Source: Burkholderiales bacterium (GTDB taxonomy: Bacteria > Pseudomonadota > Gammaproteobacteria > Burkholderiales > Thiobacteraceae). Taken from it: a DNA stretch of 64,000 nt. The DNA is taken from the NCBI GenBank assembly GCA_023511995.1, contig JAIMAL010000016.1, forward strand, positions 1 through 64,000, read 5' to 3'. The position numbers were made by a program, and so were the translations under genes. Below the pieces are notes generated by a model. That model did no database searches, was not told the origin of the DNA, and worked only from the letters and a program-made list of their open reading frames with translations. Position 1 is the first letter of the stretch, and each line of letters starts with the position of its first letter. Of the stretch, positions 1 to 7,529 are shown piece by piece.

Positions 1-523
1 GTCCGATGATGGCGCCGAAAAATTCGCGTCCGGATTTATGCAGTTGGTTGTTCTTGTCCTTGTAGGAGACTTCGGTCTGATTGAACTTCCGGTTGGCCGT
101 AATCACACCCGAGCCGATGCGTGCCCCGGCACCCAAGATGCTGTCTCCCACGAAGATGCCGCATTGCATCTTTGCCCCGGCCAGGCACAGCGAGCGCTTG
201 ATGTCGGCGGAATGTCCCACCACGCAATGCGAGTCGATGTAGGCCTCGCTGCGGATGATGGAATGGGCGCGGACACTGACGTTTTCGCCGATGTATACCG
301 GCCCCCGGATCGTCACGAACGGATGGATCCGCGTGCCCTTGCCGATGTAGACCGGTCCGGTAATGCTGACGTGCTCGTCCACCTCGCCCAAAATTTCCGG
401 CTCTTTGAGCTTGGTAAAAAGCTCTCCGATGTGGTTGAGTGCCGCGACGGCGTTGGGCCATTTTCTCAGCCACGCCTGAAGTTCTGGCGCGACCGTTTCG
501 TCGATGAGTTGCTCCACATCCAT
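1..523 (-). CDS. Left-handed beta-helix (hexapeptide repeat) acyltransferase-like protein, 3' end off the window
   Basis: Read on the minus strand from an ATG at 523, the frame stays open to the window edge. After a helical N-terminus of about 45 residues come imperfect hexapeptide repeats (ITGPVYIGKG, IRGPVYIGEN, then IIRSEAYIDSHCVVGHSADI) typical of the LbH fold of acyltransferases and of GlmU-like C-terminal domains. The substrate cannot be read from the sequence. The frame is open upstream to a TGA at 581-583 and would add a Val-rich stretch (VIVVGAKSVALF) without an ATG. An alternative start or a small frameshift is therefore possible. No good ribosome-binding site is seen at 523. Confidence 0.7.
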   Translation of the reverse strand, partial: MDVEQLIDETVAPELQAWLRKWPNAVAALNHIGELFTKLKEPEILGEVDEHVSITGPVYIGKGTRIHPFVTIRGPVYIGENVSVRAHSIIRSEAYIDSHCVVGHSADIKRSLCLAGAKMQCGIFVGDSILGAGARIGSGVITANRKFNQTEVSYKDKNNQLHKSGREFFGAIIG

Positions 524-839
524 TGCAATTGCCCGCTTGATGAACAGCGCGACCGACTTCGCCCCAACAACGATGACGTTTCATACCTGATACGTGAGCG
601 CGGCTCAGTATTGCCCCCAAGCCGCAGCGAACGCAAGGCGGCGGCCTCATCTCGCCCTCGGCACACGCACTGGCGGCGATACATGAGAGCGCCTTCAAAC
701 AATCGCTGTTCGGGAAATGCGCCGTGCTCCACAAGGCTGAAAGCGCCCTTGATACGTGACCGGCGGTCCCACACGAATTTTTCGACGCAGCTGCCGATGC
801 AATTCCATCCGGGATCGGAGGCCGAGCCGTCTGCCCGGA
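524..839. other. Gene-free stretch between the acyltransferase and the moaA-TPR gene
   Basis: I find no convincing coding sequence, RNA gene or terminator here. The overlapping open frames on both strands read as Arg/Ser-rich out-of-frame sequence. It presumably carries the promoter of the leftward acyltransferase gene, but no clear -35/-10 pair is visible. Confidence 0.4.
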
Positions 840-1913
840 TCAATGCCGTTTCATGTCAGCCAAAAGATTGTTGCGATTCTTTTGCGCCTGCTCGTAGTCG
901 GGTTTGATGGTGAGCGCGCGTTCGTAAGCTTCCAGCGCCTCGTTATGGCGACCGAGCTGACGCAGCACCACGCCGCGGTTGCTTAAAGCCTCGACATAGT
1001 CCGGCTTGAGCGCGATGGCTTCAAGGATCGCCGCGCGCAGGGTTTCCTCATCGGCACCCCGCCGCAGCAGAGGACGGAATTCGAAACGTTCGTCCTGTCC
1101 CAGACACAGATAGAGCGTGCCGTCCACGGCGAGGCGCACCCGGTTGCAGGTGGCGCAGAAATGCTGGGAGATGGGCGTGATGAAACCCACACTGAAGCGG
1201 CCGTCGGGGCTTTGCAGGTAACGGGCGGGCCCGCCGCCGGGCAGGTTCCCCTCGATAAGGCCGAAGCGCGCCTTGAGGGCGGCTTTCACCGGCTGCAGAT
1301 CGAGATACTGGGCATTGCGCCCCGTCTCCCCCATGGGCATGGTTTCGATGAGACGCAGGATGAAACCCCGCGCCATGCAGAAGGCGACCATGTCATCGAT
1401 CTCGTCGTCATTGACGCCGCGCATGGCCACCATGTTGATCTTGATGGGGGAGAATCCCGCCGCCTGCGCCGCCTCCAGCCCGGCGAGGATGCGTCCCAGC
1501 ACGTCGCGGCCGGCAATGCGGGCAAGGCGCTCCGGGCGCAGGGAATCCAGGCTCACGTTGAGGCGACGCACGCCTGCCGCGCGCAGGGCATGGGCGTGCT
1601 TGGCAAGCTGGGTGGCGTTGGTGCTCAGGGAAAGGTCCTCGATGCCCGGCAGGCGCGAAAGGCGCGCGGCGAGCTCCGGCAGATGACGGCGCAGAAGCGG
1701 CTCGCCTCCGGTCAGGCGCACCCGCTTCAGCCCCAGGCTGGCGAAGGCACCGATGAGCCGCTCGATCTCATCGAAGGTGAGCCAGTGTTCCGGCTCCTCG
1801 AAGTCGCGGAAACCCTCCGGCATGCAATAGGTGCAGCGCAGATCGCAGCGATCCGTCACCGAAAGGCGCAGGTATTCGATGCGGCGGCCGAAACGGTCGG
1901 TAAGGGCATTCAT
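840..1913 (-). CDS. moaA: GTP 3',8-cyclase MoaA with its C-terminus replaced by a TPR repeat
   Basis: Radical-SAM enzyme of the first step of molybdenum cofactor synthesis (GTP to 3',8-cyclo-GTP). The SAM cluster motif CDLRCTYC and the second cluster motif CATCNRVRL...LYLC are both present. The match ends at about residue 310 (LRAAILEAIALKP). The last roughly 50 residues are instead a tetratricopeptide repeat (GVVLRQLGRHNEALEAYERA then LTIKPDYEQA). The conserved C-terminal Gly-Gly, which reaches into the active site in the family, is absent. I chose the start at 1913 because the longer frame to 1961 would run through a ModE-type operator. Either the gene is a recombination chimera or a functional moaA lies elsewhere. 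Confidence 0.88.
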   Translation of the reverse strand: MNALTDRFGRRIEYLRLSVTDRCDLRCTYCMPEGFRDFEEPEHWLTFDEIERLIGAFASLGLKRVRLTGGEPLLRRHLPELAARLSRLPGIEDLSLSTNATQLAKHAHALRAAGVRRLNVSLDSLRPERLARIAGRDVLGRILAGLEAAQAAGFSPIKINMVAMRGVNDDEIDDMVAFCMARGFILRLIETMPMGETGRNAQYLDLQPVKAALKARFGLIEGNLPGGGPARYLQSPDGRFSVGFITPISQHFCATCNRVRLAVDGTLYLCLGQDERFEFRPLLRRGADEETLRAAILEAIALKPDYVEALSNRGVVLRQLGRHNEALEAYERALTIKPDYEQAQKNRNNLLADMKRH

Positions 1914-1925
1914 GGCAATCCCCGC

Positions 1926-1947
1926 GTTATATTGCGGTGAATATAGC
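1926..1947. promoter_or_regulatory. ModE-type operator upstream of moaA
   Basis: GTTATATT-N6-AATATAGC is an 8-N6-8 inverted repeat with one mismatch at the outer end. This is the geometry of the E. coli ModE operator. It lies 12 bases upstream of the chosen moaA start and shares sequence with the box before mobB. Confidence 0.7.
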
Positions 1948-2076
1948 CGAGGGGGTAGCACACGGCAACCCCGGCCGCGGCAGTTCTTTTGCCCGTCCTT
2001 GGGGTTGGCGCAGGTTCCATGCCCCTGCGACGAAACGTCCGCTTACCCGCCGGGGCCAGCGTGCGGCGAGTTGGGT

Positions 2077-2082
2077 TAAAAT
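2077..2082 (+). promoter_or_regulatory. Possible -10 box for the Thx gene
   Basis: TAAAAT lies about 30 bases upstream of the ribosomal Thx start codon. No clear -35 is visible, so this is a weak call. Confidence 0.3.
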
Positions 2083-2112
2083 AACGATTTTTCCCTGTTG
2101 AGGAGGTTCATC

Positions 2113-2238
2113 ATGGGCAAAGGCGATCTGCGCACGCGGCGCGGCAAGATTTTCAACGGCTCCTATGGCGTGAGCCGGCCGCACAAGGCGAAAAAGAAAG
2201 CGCCGCAGACTGTTCCCTCCGCCACCAAGCGCAAGTGA
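2113..2238 (+). CDS. Small ribosomal subunit protein Thx
   Basis: A 41-residue basic protein beginning [20 protein letters not shown], the signature of the bacterial Thx family that binds at the top of the 30S head. A strong ribosome-binding site (GAGGAGG) sits 5-12 bases before the ATG, and an intrinsic terminator follows directly. It is monocistronic and too short for usual ORF filters. The lysine-rich C-terminus (HKAKKKAP then ATKRK) is typical. Confidence 0.9.
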   Translation: MGKGDLRTRRGKIFNGSYGVSRPHKAKKKAPQTVPSATKRK

Positions 2239-2247
2239 CCCCTTCCG

Positions 2248-2276
2248 CGAAAGCCCCACCGGGGCTTTCGTTCTTT
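2248..2276 (+). terminator. Intrinsic terminator after Thx
   Basis: A 10-bp stem CGAAAGCCCC / GGGGCTTTCG with a 3-base loop is followed by TTCTTT. It separates Thx from the molybdenum cofactor operon. Confidence 0.9.
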
Positions 2277-2440
2277 GGGGAAGGTCAAACCTCCGCTAAC
2301 GTGGGATGGCCGGCCCGTCCTCGAACCACAAGCCTTCGTCGTGAAACCGGATCAACCCTTTCCGCGGCTTGCGGCTGCTGTCGTGTGGGCATGGGTTGCG
2401 CCAGCTAAGGGTGCTTGGCAGCCCGCAGGGGGACAAGCAC

Positions 2441-2468
2441 TTGCGGGGTTGGCGGCGCGCGTTATATC
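2441..2468 (+). promoter_or_regulatory. Candidate promoter of the mobB operon
   Basis: TTGCGG at 2441-2446 and TATATC at 2463-2468 are separated by 16 bases. The -10 lies inside the ModE palindrome, so bound ModE would block RNA polymerase. The predicted transcript would start only about 10 bases before the mobB ATG, in line with the lack of a ribosome-binding site there. Confidence 0.45.
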
Positions 2469-2482
2469 GTTCAGAATATAAC
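2461..2482. promoter_or_regulatory. ModE-type operator upstream of mobB
   Basis: GTTATATC-N6-AATATAAC is an 8-N6-8 inverted repeat with one mismatch next to the spacer, preceded by C as in the classical ModE consensus. It ends two bases before the mobB ATG. The operon encodes a ModE-like protein, so autoregulation is likely. Confidence 0.8.
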
Positions 2483-2484
2483 CC

Positions 2485-2994
2485 ATGGAGCGCGGGGCAA
2501 AGCGGGTTTTCGGCGTGGCTGGGTTCAGCGGCGCGGGCAAGACGACGCTGCTGGAAAAGCTGATTGCCCGCTTCGTGGCGCAGGGGTTGACGGTGGCCGT
2601 GATCAAACAGACCCATCATGATTTCGATCTCGACCAGCCGGGCAAGGATTCCTGGCGCCATCGCGCAGCCGGTGCGAGCGAGGTTTTGCTGGCTTCTGAC
2701 CGGCGATGGGCGCTGATGCATGAAGTGCGCGGTTCAGCACCGCCCACCCTCAAGGAGCAGGTGGCGCGGCTTTCCCCCTGTGATCTCGTCCTCCTGGAAG
2801 GCTACAAGCGGGAGCCGGTACCCAAGCTGGAGGTGCACCGGCCCGCCCTGGGCGCGGCTCTCCTGTATCCGGAGGATCCCCACATTCTGGCGCTGGCCTC
2901 GGATGAACCGGTGACGACGACGCTGCCTTGGTTCGCCCTGAACGATGTGCCCGCCATCGCCGATTTCATCCTTCAGCACGCGAGACCGATATGA
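2485..2994 (+). CDS. mobB: Molybdopterin-guanine dinucleotide biosynthesis adaptor MobB
   Basis: A 169-residue P-loop GTPase, close to the usual MobB length. Walker A is GFSGAGKTTL at residues 13-22, followed by the family block VAVIKQTHHDFDLD. MobB helps MobA form the guanine dinucleotide cofactor used by DMSO-reductase-family enzymes such as arsenite oxidase. No mobA is in the window. It is first in the operon and overlaps moeA (ATGA at 2991-2994). No Shine-Dalgarno sequence precedes the ATG because the ModE palindrome occupies that space. Confidence 0.92.
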   Translation: MERGAKRVFGVAGFSGAGKTTLLEKLIARFVAQGLTVAVIKQTHHDFDLDQPGKDSWRHRAAGASEVLLASDRRWALMHEVRGSAPPTLKEQVARLSPCDLVLLEGYKREPVPKLEVHRPALGAALLYPEDPHILALASDEPVTTTLPWFALNDVPAIADFILQHARPI

Positions 2995-4208
2995 ACGCTC
3001 CCCCGCTTTCCGTCGATGAGGCCCTCGATCGCCTGCTTGCCGCTGCGGCACCCATTGCCGGGGTGGAGACGGTGCCCACCCTGTCGGCCCTGGGGCGGGT
3101 TTTGGCTGTTTCGCAGGTTTCCGCCATCGCCGTGCCGCCCCTCGATAACAGCGCCATGGATGGCTATGCGGTGCGGGTGGCCGATCTTGCCGTCGAGGGG
3201 GATACCCGTCTGCCGGTGAGCCAGCGTATCTCCGCCGGCACGCTGGGGCAACCCCTGGTCCCCGGCACGGCAGCGCGCATTTTCACGGGCGCGCCCGTTC
3301 CCCCCGGCGCCGATGCGGTGGTAATGCAGGAACAGACCACGAGAGAGGGCGACAGCGTGGTCATCCACGGTCGGGTGGCGCCGGGGACCAGTATCCGGCG
3401 CGCCGGCGAGGACATTGCCGCGGGGGCGACGGTGTTGACCGCGGGCACACGGCTAGCCCCCCAGCATCTGGGCCTGGCCGCCTCGGTGGGGCTGGCGAGC
3501 CTGCCGGTGGTGCGGCGCCTGCGCGTGGCGACCTTCTTCACCGGGGATGAGCTGGTGAACCCCGGCGAGCCGCTCCCTGCGGGAAAAATCTACAATTCCA
3601 ACCGCTACACCGTGAACGCCCTGCTGGCCGGCCTCGGCTGCGAGGTGATTGACCTCGGCACGGTGGCCGATGATCTCGAAACCACGGTGCGCGTCCTCGC
3701 GGCGGCGGCGGAGCAGGCCGATGTGGTGCTGACCAGCGGCGGTGTGTCGGTGGGTGAGGCGGATTTCGTGAAGGCTGCGGTGGAACGGCTGGGGCGCCTG
3801 GATTTGTGGCGCATTGCGGTGAAGCCGGGCAAGCCCCTTGCCTTCGGTGAGGTGGCGGGCAAGCCCTTCCTGGGGCTGCCGGGTAATCCCGTTTCGGTGT
3901 TCGTCACCTGGTGTCTTTTTGCGCGGCCGTTTCTTTTGCGCCTGCAGGGGGTGATGGAGGTCATGCCGAAGGCCTGTTGGCTTCAGGCCGATTTCGACTG
4001 GCTGCGGCCGGACAAGCGCCGGGAATTCCTGCGGGCGCGCCGCGTGGTGGACACTGAGCCCCCCGGCCGCGTGGAAATCCATCCCCACCAGGGTTCGGGG
4101 GTGCTGACTTCCACCGTCTGGGCGGAGGGGCTGGTGGATGTGCCGGCGGCCACCCCCATCCGGCGGGGCGATTGGGTGCGTTTCATTCCTTTCGCGGAGT
4201 TGCGATGA
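2991..4208 (+). CDS. moeA: Molybdopterin molybdenumtransferase MoeA
   Basis: A 405-residue MoeA, normal length for the family. It inserts molybdate into adenylated molybdopterin. Diagnostic blocks are LDNSAMDGYAV, the GAPVPPGADAVV loop, TSGGVSVGEADF and the substrate-site motif GLPGNPVS. The ATG at 2991 overlaps the mobB stop and the 3' end overlaps moaD by four bases, so translation is probably coupled along the operon. Confidence 0.95.
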   Translation: MNAPPLSVDEALDRLLAAAAPIAGVETVPTLSALGRVLAVSQVSAIAVPPLDNSAMDGYAVRVADLAVEGDTRLPVSQRISAGTLGQPLVPGTAARIFTGAPVPPGADAVVMQEQTTREGDSVVIHGRVAPGTSIRRAGEDIAAGATVLTAGTRLAPQHLGLAASVGLASLPVVRRLRVATFFTGDELVNPGEPLPAGKIYNSNRYTVNALLAGLGCEVIDLGTVADDLETTVRVLAAAAEQADVVLTSGGVSVGEADFVKAAVERLGRLDLWRIAVKPGKPLAFGEVAGKPFLGLPGNPVSVFVTWCLFARPFLLRLQGVMEVMPKACWLQADFDWLRPDKRREFLRARRVVDTEPPGRVEIHPHQGSGVLTSTVWAEGLVDVPAATPIRRGDWVRFIPFAELR

Positions 4209-4459
4209 ACGTCCGGGTTTTGTATTTCGCCCGTCTGCGGGAGGCCTTTGGTCTGGCGGAGGAAGCGCTGAGCCTGCCGGGTGAGGCGGCCAGCGCGGCG
4301 GACTTGGTGGCGTTGCTGCGGGCGCGGGGCGGAGTGTGGGCACGGGAACTCGGTGAGCGTCCCTTCCGCGTGGCGGTGAATCAGGCGCTGGTGTCCCTCG
4401 AGGCGCCCCTCAAAGCCGGCGATGAAGTGGCGATCTTTCCGCCAGTGACGGGGGGATGA
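4205..4459 (+). CDS. moaD: Molybdopterin synthase small subunit MoaD
   Basis: An 84-residue ubiquitin-like sulfur carrier. It begins MNVRVLYFARLREA and ends in the essential Gly-Gly (FPPVTGG), where the thiocarboxylate forms. The start was taken at 4205 rather than upstream because it overlaps the moeA stop and gives the normal MoaD N-terminus. It overlaps moaE by four bases. MoaD and MoaE together convert cyclic pyranopterin monophosphate to molybdopterin. Confidence 0.93.
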   Translation: MNVRVLYFARLREAFGLAEEALSLPGEAASAADLVALLRARGGVWARELGERPFRVAVNQALVSLEAPLKAGDEVAIFPPVTGG

Positions 4460-4911
4460 GCATGGTGCGGGTGCAGCAAGCGGATTTCGACGTGGGCGCA
4501 GAGCTCGCGCGCCTGCGCGCGGACCGGCGCGACATCGGTGCCATTGCCGCCTTCGTCGGTCTGGTGCGCGACATGAGCGAAGGCAGCGAAGTGCGGGAAA
4601 TGGTGCTGGAACACTATCCGGCCATGACGCAGAAGGCGCTGGAGGAGATCGTTGCCGAGGCCCGGCGGCGCTGGGACATCGCCGATGCCCTGGTCATCCA
4701 CCGGGTGGGACGGCTGCTTCCCGCCGACCAGATCGTGCTGGTGGCGGTGAGCGGTGCACACCGGGGCGATGCCTTCGCCGCCTGCGAGTTCATCATGGAT
4801 TACCTCAAGACGCGGGCGCCGTTCTGGAAAAAGGAACAGACCCCGGCAGGGGCGCGCTGGGTGGAGGCCCGCGAGACGGACGAAGCGGCGGCGGCACGCT
4901 GGCAGAGGTGA
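4456..4911 (+). CDS. moaE: Molybdopterin synthase catalytic subunit MoaE
   Basis: A 151-residue MoaE. The family blocks AAFVGLVRD, LEHYPAMTQKALE, IHRVGRLLPAD, AVSGAHRGDAF and the active-site segment KTRAPFWKKE with its conserved lysines are all present. It overlaps moaD upstream, and its TGA shares one base with the modE ATG. The short C-terminal Ala/Arg tail is unremarkable. Confidence 0.95.
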   Translation: MSMVRVQQADFDVGAELARLRADRRDIGAIAAFVGLVRDMSEGSEVREMVLEHYPAMTQKALEEIVAEARRRWDIADALVIHRVGRLLPADQIVLVAVSGAHRGDAFAACEFIMDYLKTRAPFWKKEQTPAGARWVEARETDEAAAARWQR

Positions 4912-5255
4912 TGCAGCGGCCCCGTCTGCGCATCCTGCTGGGCAGTGCCAGTTCCCTCGGTCCGGGCAAGGTGGCACTGCTGGAAGCCATTGGAGAGCAC
5001 GGTTCCATTTCCGCCGCCGCGCGCAGCATGGGCATGTCCTACCGGCGGGCCTGGCTGCTGGTGGATGCCATGAACCGGGCCTTCCGCAAGCCCCTGGTGA
5101 CCACGGCCACCGGCGGCGCGCGCGGCGGCGGCGCCCAGCTCACCGACTTCGGCCGCGAAGTGCTGCGCCGTTACCGCGCCATGGAGGAAAAGGCAGAAAA
5201 AGCGCTCGCCGGCGATCTGCGCCGTTTCGACGACTGGCTGCGCAAGGCCCCGTGA
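4911..5255 (+). CDS. modE: ModE-type molybdate-responsive regulator, DNA-binding domain only
   Basis: A 114-residue winged-helix protein of the ModE N-terminal (LysR-like) family. The helix-turn-helix block reads GSISAAARSMGMSYRRAWLL and the wing follows with GGARGGGAQLTDFG. The two C-terminal TOBE/Mop molybdate-binding domains of E. coli ModE (about 260 residues) are missing, as in other short ModE proteins. How molybdate is sensed is therefore unclear. It lies in the cofactor operon and the two matching operators are within 3.5 kb. Confidence 0.88.
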   Translation: MQRPRLRILLGSASSLGPGKVALLEAIGEHGSISAAARSMGMSYRRAWLLVDAMNRAFRKPLVTTATGGARGGGAQLTDFGREVLRRYRAMEEKAEKALAGDLRRFDDWLRKAP

Positions 5256-5297
5256 TCCCTTTCCTTTTCTGTCACACGCTTGAAGGAGAATCGTTTG

Positions 5298-5807
5298 ATG
5301 AAACCCCTCGTCCGAAGCCTGACTGTTCTTCTGCTGGCATGGGTGTTGCTGCCAGCCGCATCCGCCGCGCCCGGGTTGAAGCCGGTGACACCGGTGCAGG
5401 TGACGGCCGAGCGGGTGACCTATGTCAGCGGCGAGGATTTCGACACGGTGAAGACCCTCATCGAAGAGGCGCTCACCAGCCGGGGTCTGGTGGTCAACAA
5501 TGTCGCCCACATCGGCGACATGCTGGAGCGCACCGGGAAAGACCTGGGGGCAACCCGCCAGGTGTACCTGAAGGCGGAAGCCATCGAATTCTGCAGTGCC
5601 ACGGTGTCGCGCAAAATGATGGAGGCGGATCCCCATCACATCGTCTTCTGCCCCTACGTGATTGCCATTTACGTGCTGCCGCAGGCACCGCAGCAGACCT
5701 ATGTTTCCTTTCGCCGCCCCGCCGGCAGTGGTTCCCGCGCCGGGCGGAACACCTTACGCGAGGTGGAGCGGCTTTTGCGCGCCATCATCGAGGAGGCGCT
5801 GAGATGA
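5298..5807 (+). CDS. DUF302 family exported protein
   Basis: A 169-residue protein with a Sec signal peptide (LTVLLLAWVLLPAASAAPG, cleavage near residue 24). A DUF302-like domain follows, with the core FDTVKTLIEEALTSRGLVV and the later strand VFCPYVIAIY. DUF302 proteins are small periplasmic or membrane-linked proteins of unknown biochemical role. I chose the ATG at 5298, which has an AAGGAG site, over an in-frame TTG at 5280. It overlaps arsC by four bases, so it may act with the arsenic genes. Confidence 0.75.
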   Translation: MKPLVRSLTVLLLAWVLLPAASAAPGLKPVTPVQVTAERVTYVSGEDFDTVKTLIEEALTSRGLVVNNVAHIGDMLERTGKDLGATRQVYLKAEAIEFCSATVSRKMMEADPHHIVFCPYVIAIYVLPQAPQQTYVSFRRPAGSGSRAGRNTLREVERLLRAIIEEALR

Positions 5808-6211
5808 GCAAGACCGTTCTCATCCTGTGCACGGGGAACTCCTGCCGCAGCCAGATGGCGGAGGCCCTCGTCAATCACGACCTGGGGCCGGCGGTGCGGG
5901 CGATTTCCGCCGGCACGCGCCCACAACCGAAAGTGGCAGAAGGGGCGCTCAAGGCACTGGAAGAGCTGGGCATCCCCACGGTAGGGCTTTATCCCAAGGA
6001 CGTGGAGGCGGTGCTCAATGAGCCCATCGATCTCGTCATCACCGTCTGCGACAACGCGCGGGAGACCTGTCCGGTGTTTCCCCGTCCGATTCCCAGCGTG
6101 CACATGCCTTTCCACGACCCCCATGGGGAGCCGCTGGACAGCTTCCGCCGCGTGCGCGATGAAATCCGCGCCCGCCTGGTGCCGGAAGTGCGGCGTCGGC
6201 TCCTCGGCTGA
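5804..6211 (+). CDS. arsC: Thioredoxin-coupled arsenate reductase ArsC (LMW-phosphatase fold)
   Basis: A 135-residue protein with the phosphatase P-loop CTGNSCRS (C9-X5-R15) and the redox pair in VCDNARETCP (C82 and C89). This matches the Cys10/Cys82/Cys89 scheme of Staphylococcus ArsC, so it should reduce arsenate to arsenite using thioredoxin. It is the last gene of the molybdenum cofactor operon. That is striking because arsenate is the product of the nearby arsenite oxidase. It converges with aioR with only one base between the stop codons. Confidence 0.9.
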   Translation: MSKTVLILCTGNSCRSQMAEALVNHDLGPAVRAISAGTRPQPKVAEGALKALEELGIPTVGLYPKDVEAVLNEPIDLVITVCDNARETCPVFPRPIPSVHMPFHDPHGEPLDSFRRVRDEIRARLVPEVRRRLLG

Positions 6212-6212
6212 T

Positions 6213-7529
6213 TCAATCGTTGAGGGAGAGTTTCTTCATCTTTTCCCACAGCGTCTTGCGGCTGATGCCGAGTGCTGCTGCGGTGCGGCCGATCTGGTGG
6301 CCGTGGCGGGCGAGCGCTTCTTTCAGATAGGCCCGTTCGCATTCGCGCAGATAATCATCGAGGGCGGTGAGGGCCGGGGCTTCCCCGCCGGTTTTTTCCT
6401 GGGGCGGGAAGAGGTCCCCGGCATCGATCAGGGGCGCCGCGCTGAGGATGCAGGCCCGCTCCAGGGTGTGCCGCAGCTCGCGCACATTGCCCGGCCAGTC
6501 ATAGGCAACCAGTGCCTGTTCCGCCGCCGGGGAAAGACTCTTGGCCGCTCCTCCGTGGCTTTGCGCATATTCCAGCAGAAAGCGGCGGGCAAGCCACAGA
6601 ATGTCCTCGCGGCGCTCCCGCAACGGCGGGATGCGCAACTGGATGACATGGATACGGTAGTAGAGGTCCTCGCGGAAGCTGCCCTGCTGCACCATGGTGC
6701 GCAGATCCCGATGGGTGGCGCAGATCAGGCGCACGTCCACCGGGATGGGGCGTTCGCCGCCCACGCGCACCACCTGGCGTTCCTGGATCACCCGCAACAG
6801 CTTCGCCTGCATGGACAAGGGCATGTCCCCCACCTCATCCAGCAGCAGGGTGCCGCCGTGGGCCTGCTCGAAAACGCCCCGCCTGCTGCGGGTGGCGCCG
6901 GTGAAGGCGCCTTTTTCGTGGCCGAAGAGTTCCGCTTCCAGAAGACTTTCCGTCAGGGCGGCGCAGTTGAGGGCGACGAAGGGCGTATCGGCGCCGGCCA
7001 GACGATGTAAGGCCCTGGCCACCACTTCCTTGCCCACGCCCGATTCGCCGGTGAGGAGCACGATCTTTGCCTCCCGCGCCAGGCGGGGCAGGATTTCGGC
7101 GATGCGGGTCATGGCGGGGGAGGGGCCGAGTTCCGGATGATCGGCTGTGGTCCGCCGGCAGGGTTCGCATAGCGCCCGCAGTTTGGCCACCAGCTCGTCG
7201 AGATCGAAGGGCTTGGTGATGTAGTCGCGGGCGCCCAGTTTCAGCAGGGTGACCGCCTGATCGATGCTGCCGTAGCCGGTGATGATGACCCAGGCCGGCA
7301 CCCTCGCCAGCCGCGAGGTCGCTTCGCGGAACAGGCTCACCCCGTCGCCATCGGGCAGGCGGATGTCGGAGAGCACCAGCGTATAGTCGCGCTCCGTCAG
7401 GGCGCGCAGTGCCTCGCCCGCGGTGCGGAACCAGTGGGTGGGCAGACCTTCCAGGGCAAAGCGGTCAACCAGGCTTTCACCCATGATGGAGTCATCCTCG
7501 ATGAGACAGAGCAGGGGTTGGCTGGTCAT
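6213..7529 (-). CDS. aioR: Sigma-54-dependent response regulator AioR
   Basis: A 438-residue NtrC-class regulator. The receiver domain (residues 1-125) has acidic residues in LIEDD and the phospho-acceptor Asp in LVLSDIRLPDGDG. The AAA+ domain has Walker A GESGVGKE and the sigma-54 contact loop GAFTGA. A C-terminal Fis-type helix-turn-helix reads IGRTAAALGISRKTLWEKMK. The start at 7529 overlaps the aioS stop. Together with AioX and AioS it should activate the sigma-54 promoter of aioBA. Without the aio context it would be called only a generic NtrC-type regulator. Confidence 0.9.
   Translation of the reverse strand: MTSQPLLCLIEDDSIMGESLVDRFALEGLPTHWFRTAGEALRALTERDYTLVLSDIRLPDGDGVSLFREATSRLARVPAWVIITGYGSIDQAVTLLKLGARDYITKPFDLDELVAKLRALCEPCRRTTADHPELGPSPAMTRIAEILPRLAREAKIVLLTGESGVGKEVVARALHRLAGADTPFVALNCAALTESLLEAELFGHEKGAFTGATRSRRGVFEQAHGGTLLLDEVGDMPLSMQAKLLRVIQERQVVRVGGERPIPVDVRLICATHRDLRTMVQQGSFREDLYYRIHVIQLRIPPLRERREDILWLARRFLLEYAQSHGGAAKSLSPAAEQALVAYDWPGNVRELRHTLERACILSAAPLIDAGDLFPPQEKTGGEAPALTALDDYLRECERAYLKEALARHGHQIGRTAAALGISRKTLWEKMKKLSLND

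Noticed and set aside
4754-6211. A 485-residue plus-strand frame spanning moaE, modE, DUF302 and arsC
   Set aside because: Only its last 135 residues (ArsC, starting at 5804) are real. The rest is out of frame with three recognised genes.
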